Shown here one piece after another: positions 12,639 to 12,669 of a stretch of 12,669 bases of DNA (the stretch's first letter is position 1; the number at the start of each line of letters is the position of its first letter). Both the position numbers and the translations under genes were made by a program. A model generated the notes under the pieces. It saw only the letters and a list, made by a program, of their open reading frames with translations, was not told where the DNA came from and searched no databases. Source of the stretch: Candidatus Nitrosopumilus sp. (GTDB lineage: Archaea > Thermoproteota > Nitrososphaeria > Nitrososphaerales > Nitrosopumilaceae); assembly GCA_016784625.1 (NCBI GenBank), contig JADHUF010000030.1:1-12669 (forward strand), read 5' to 3'.

Positions 12639-12669
12639 GTCCTATTGATTAACAAAATTAATGAAACTT

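Overview
The window looks archaeal, most likely a low-GC ammonia-oxidising thaumarchaeon (Nitrososphaerota, Nitrosopumilus-like). This rests on an archaeal-type tRNA-Pro(GGG), TATA-like boxes about 26-30 bases before start codons with little or no leader, GGAGGTGA-type ribosome sites inside operons, and AT-rich coding. The assignment is an inference from style, not from a marker gene.

Almost the whole window (about 209-12530, roughly 12.3 kb) is one integrated mobile element. It sits in the 3' end of a tRNA-Pro(GGG) gene. The complete tRNA is at 12531-12604 (minus strand), and a 26-bp copy of its T-arm and 3' acceptor end lies at 209-234. A tyrosine integrase is next to the intact tRNA. Bases 2-208 are the 3' end of a chromosomal gene whose stop codon abuts the left attachment repeat.

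Layout of the element, left to right. (1) 350-4214, minus strand: eight tightly overlapping genes. In transcription order they encode an 82-aa unknown protein, a zinc-ribbon protein, a ParB-like protein with an HTH, a RusA-type Holliday-junction resolvase, a DUF2130-like PD-(D/E)XK protein with a Cys knuckle, and three small helical proteins, two of which share a motif. (2) 4215-4362: a divergent promoter region with two perfect short palindromes. (3) 4363-5235, plus strand: a TPR protein. It is followed by two minus-strand winged-helix regulators (5210-5563 and 5625-6458), the second with two zinc clusters. (4) 6568-7179: a transglutaminase-like cysteine protease-fold protein. (5) 7180-7675: an AT-rich non-coding region with repeats shared with the adjacent gene, a candidate origin. 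(6) 7676-10067, minus strand: two tiny zinc-binding proteins coupled to a 704-aa primase-polymerase/SF3-helicase replication protein. (7) 10162-11211, plus strand: a basic protein with a possible N-terminal winged helix. (8) 11191-12435, minus strand: the integrase.

Taken together, the element carries its own replication initiator/helicase, integrase, several DNA-binding regulators and a recombination/partition-like operon. I see no capsid, portal, terminase, relaxase or type IV secretion gene, so it reads as a cryptic integrative plasmid-like element rather than a clear provirus or conjugative element. The least familiar part is the eight-gene ParB/RusA/DUF2130-like operon.
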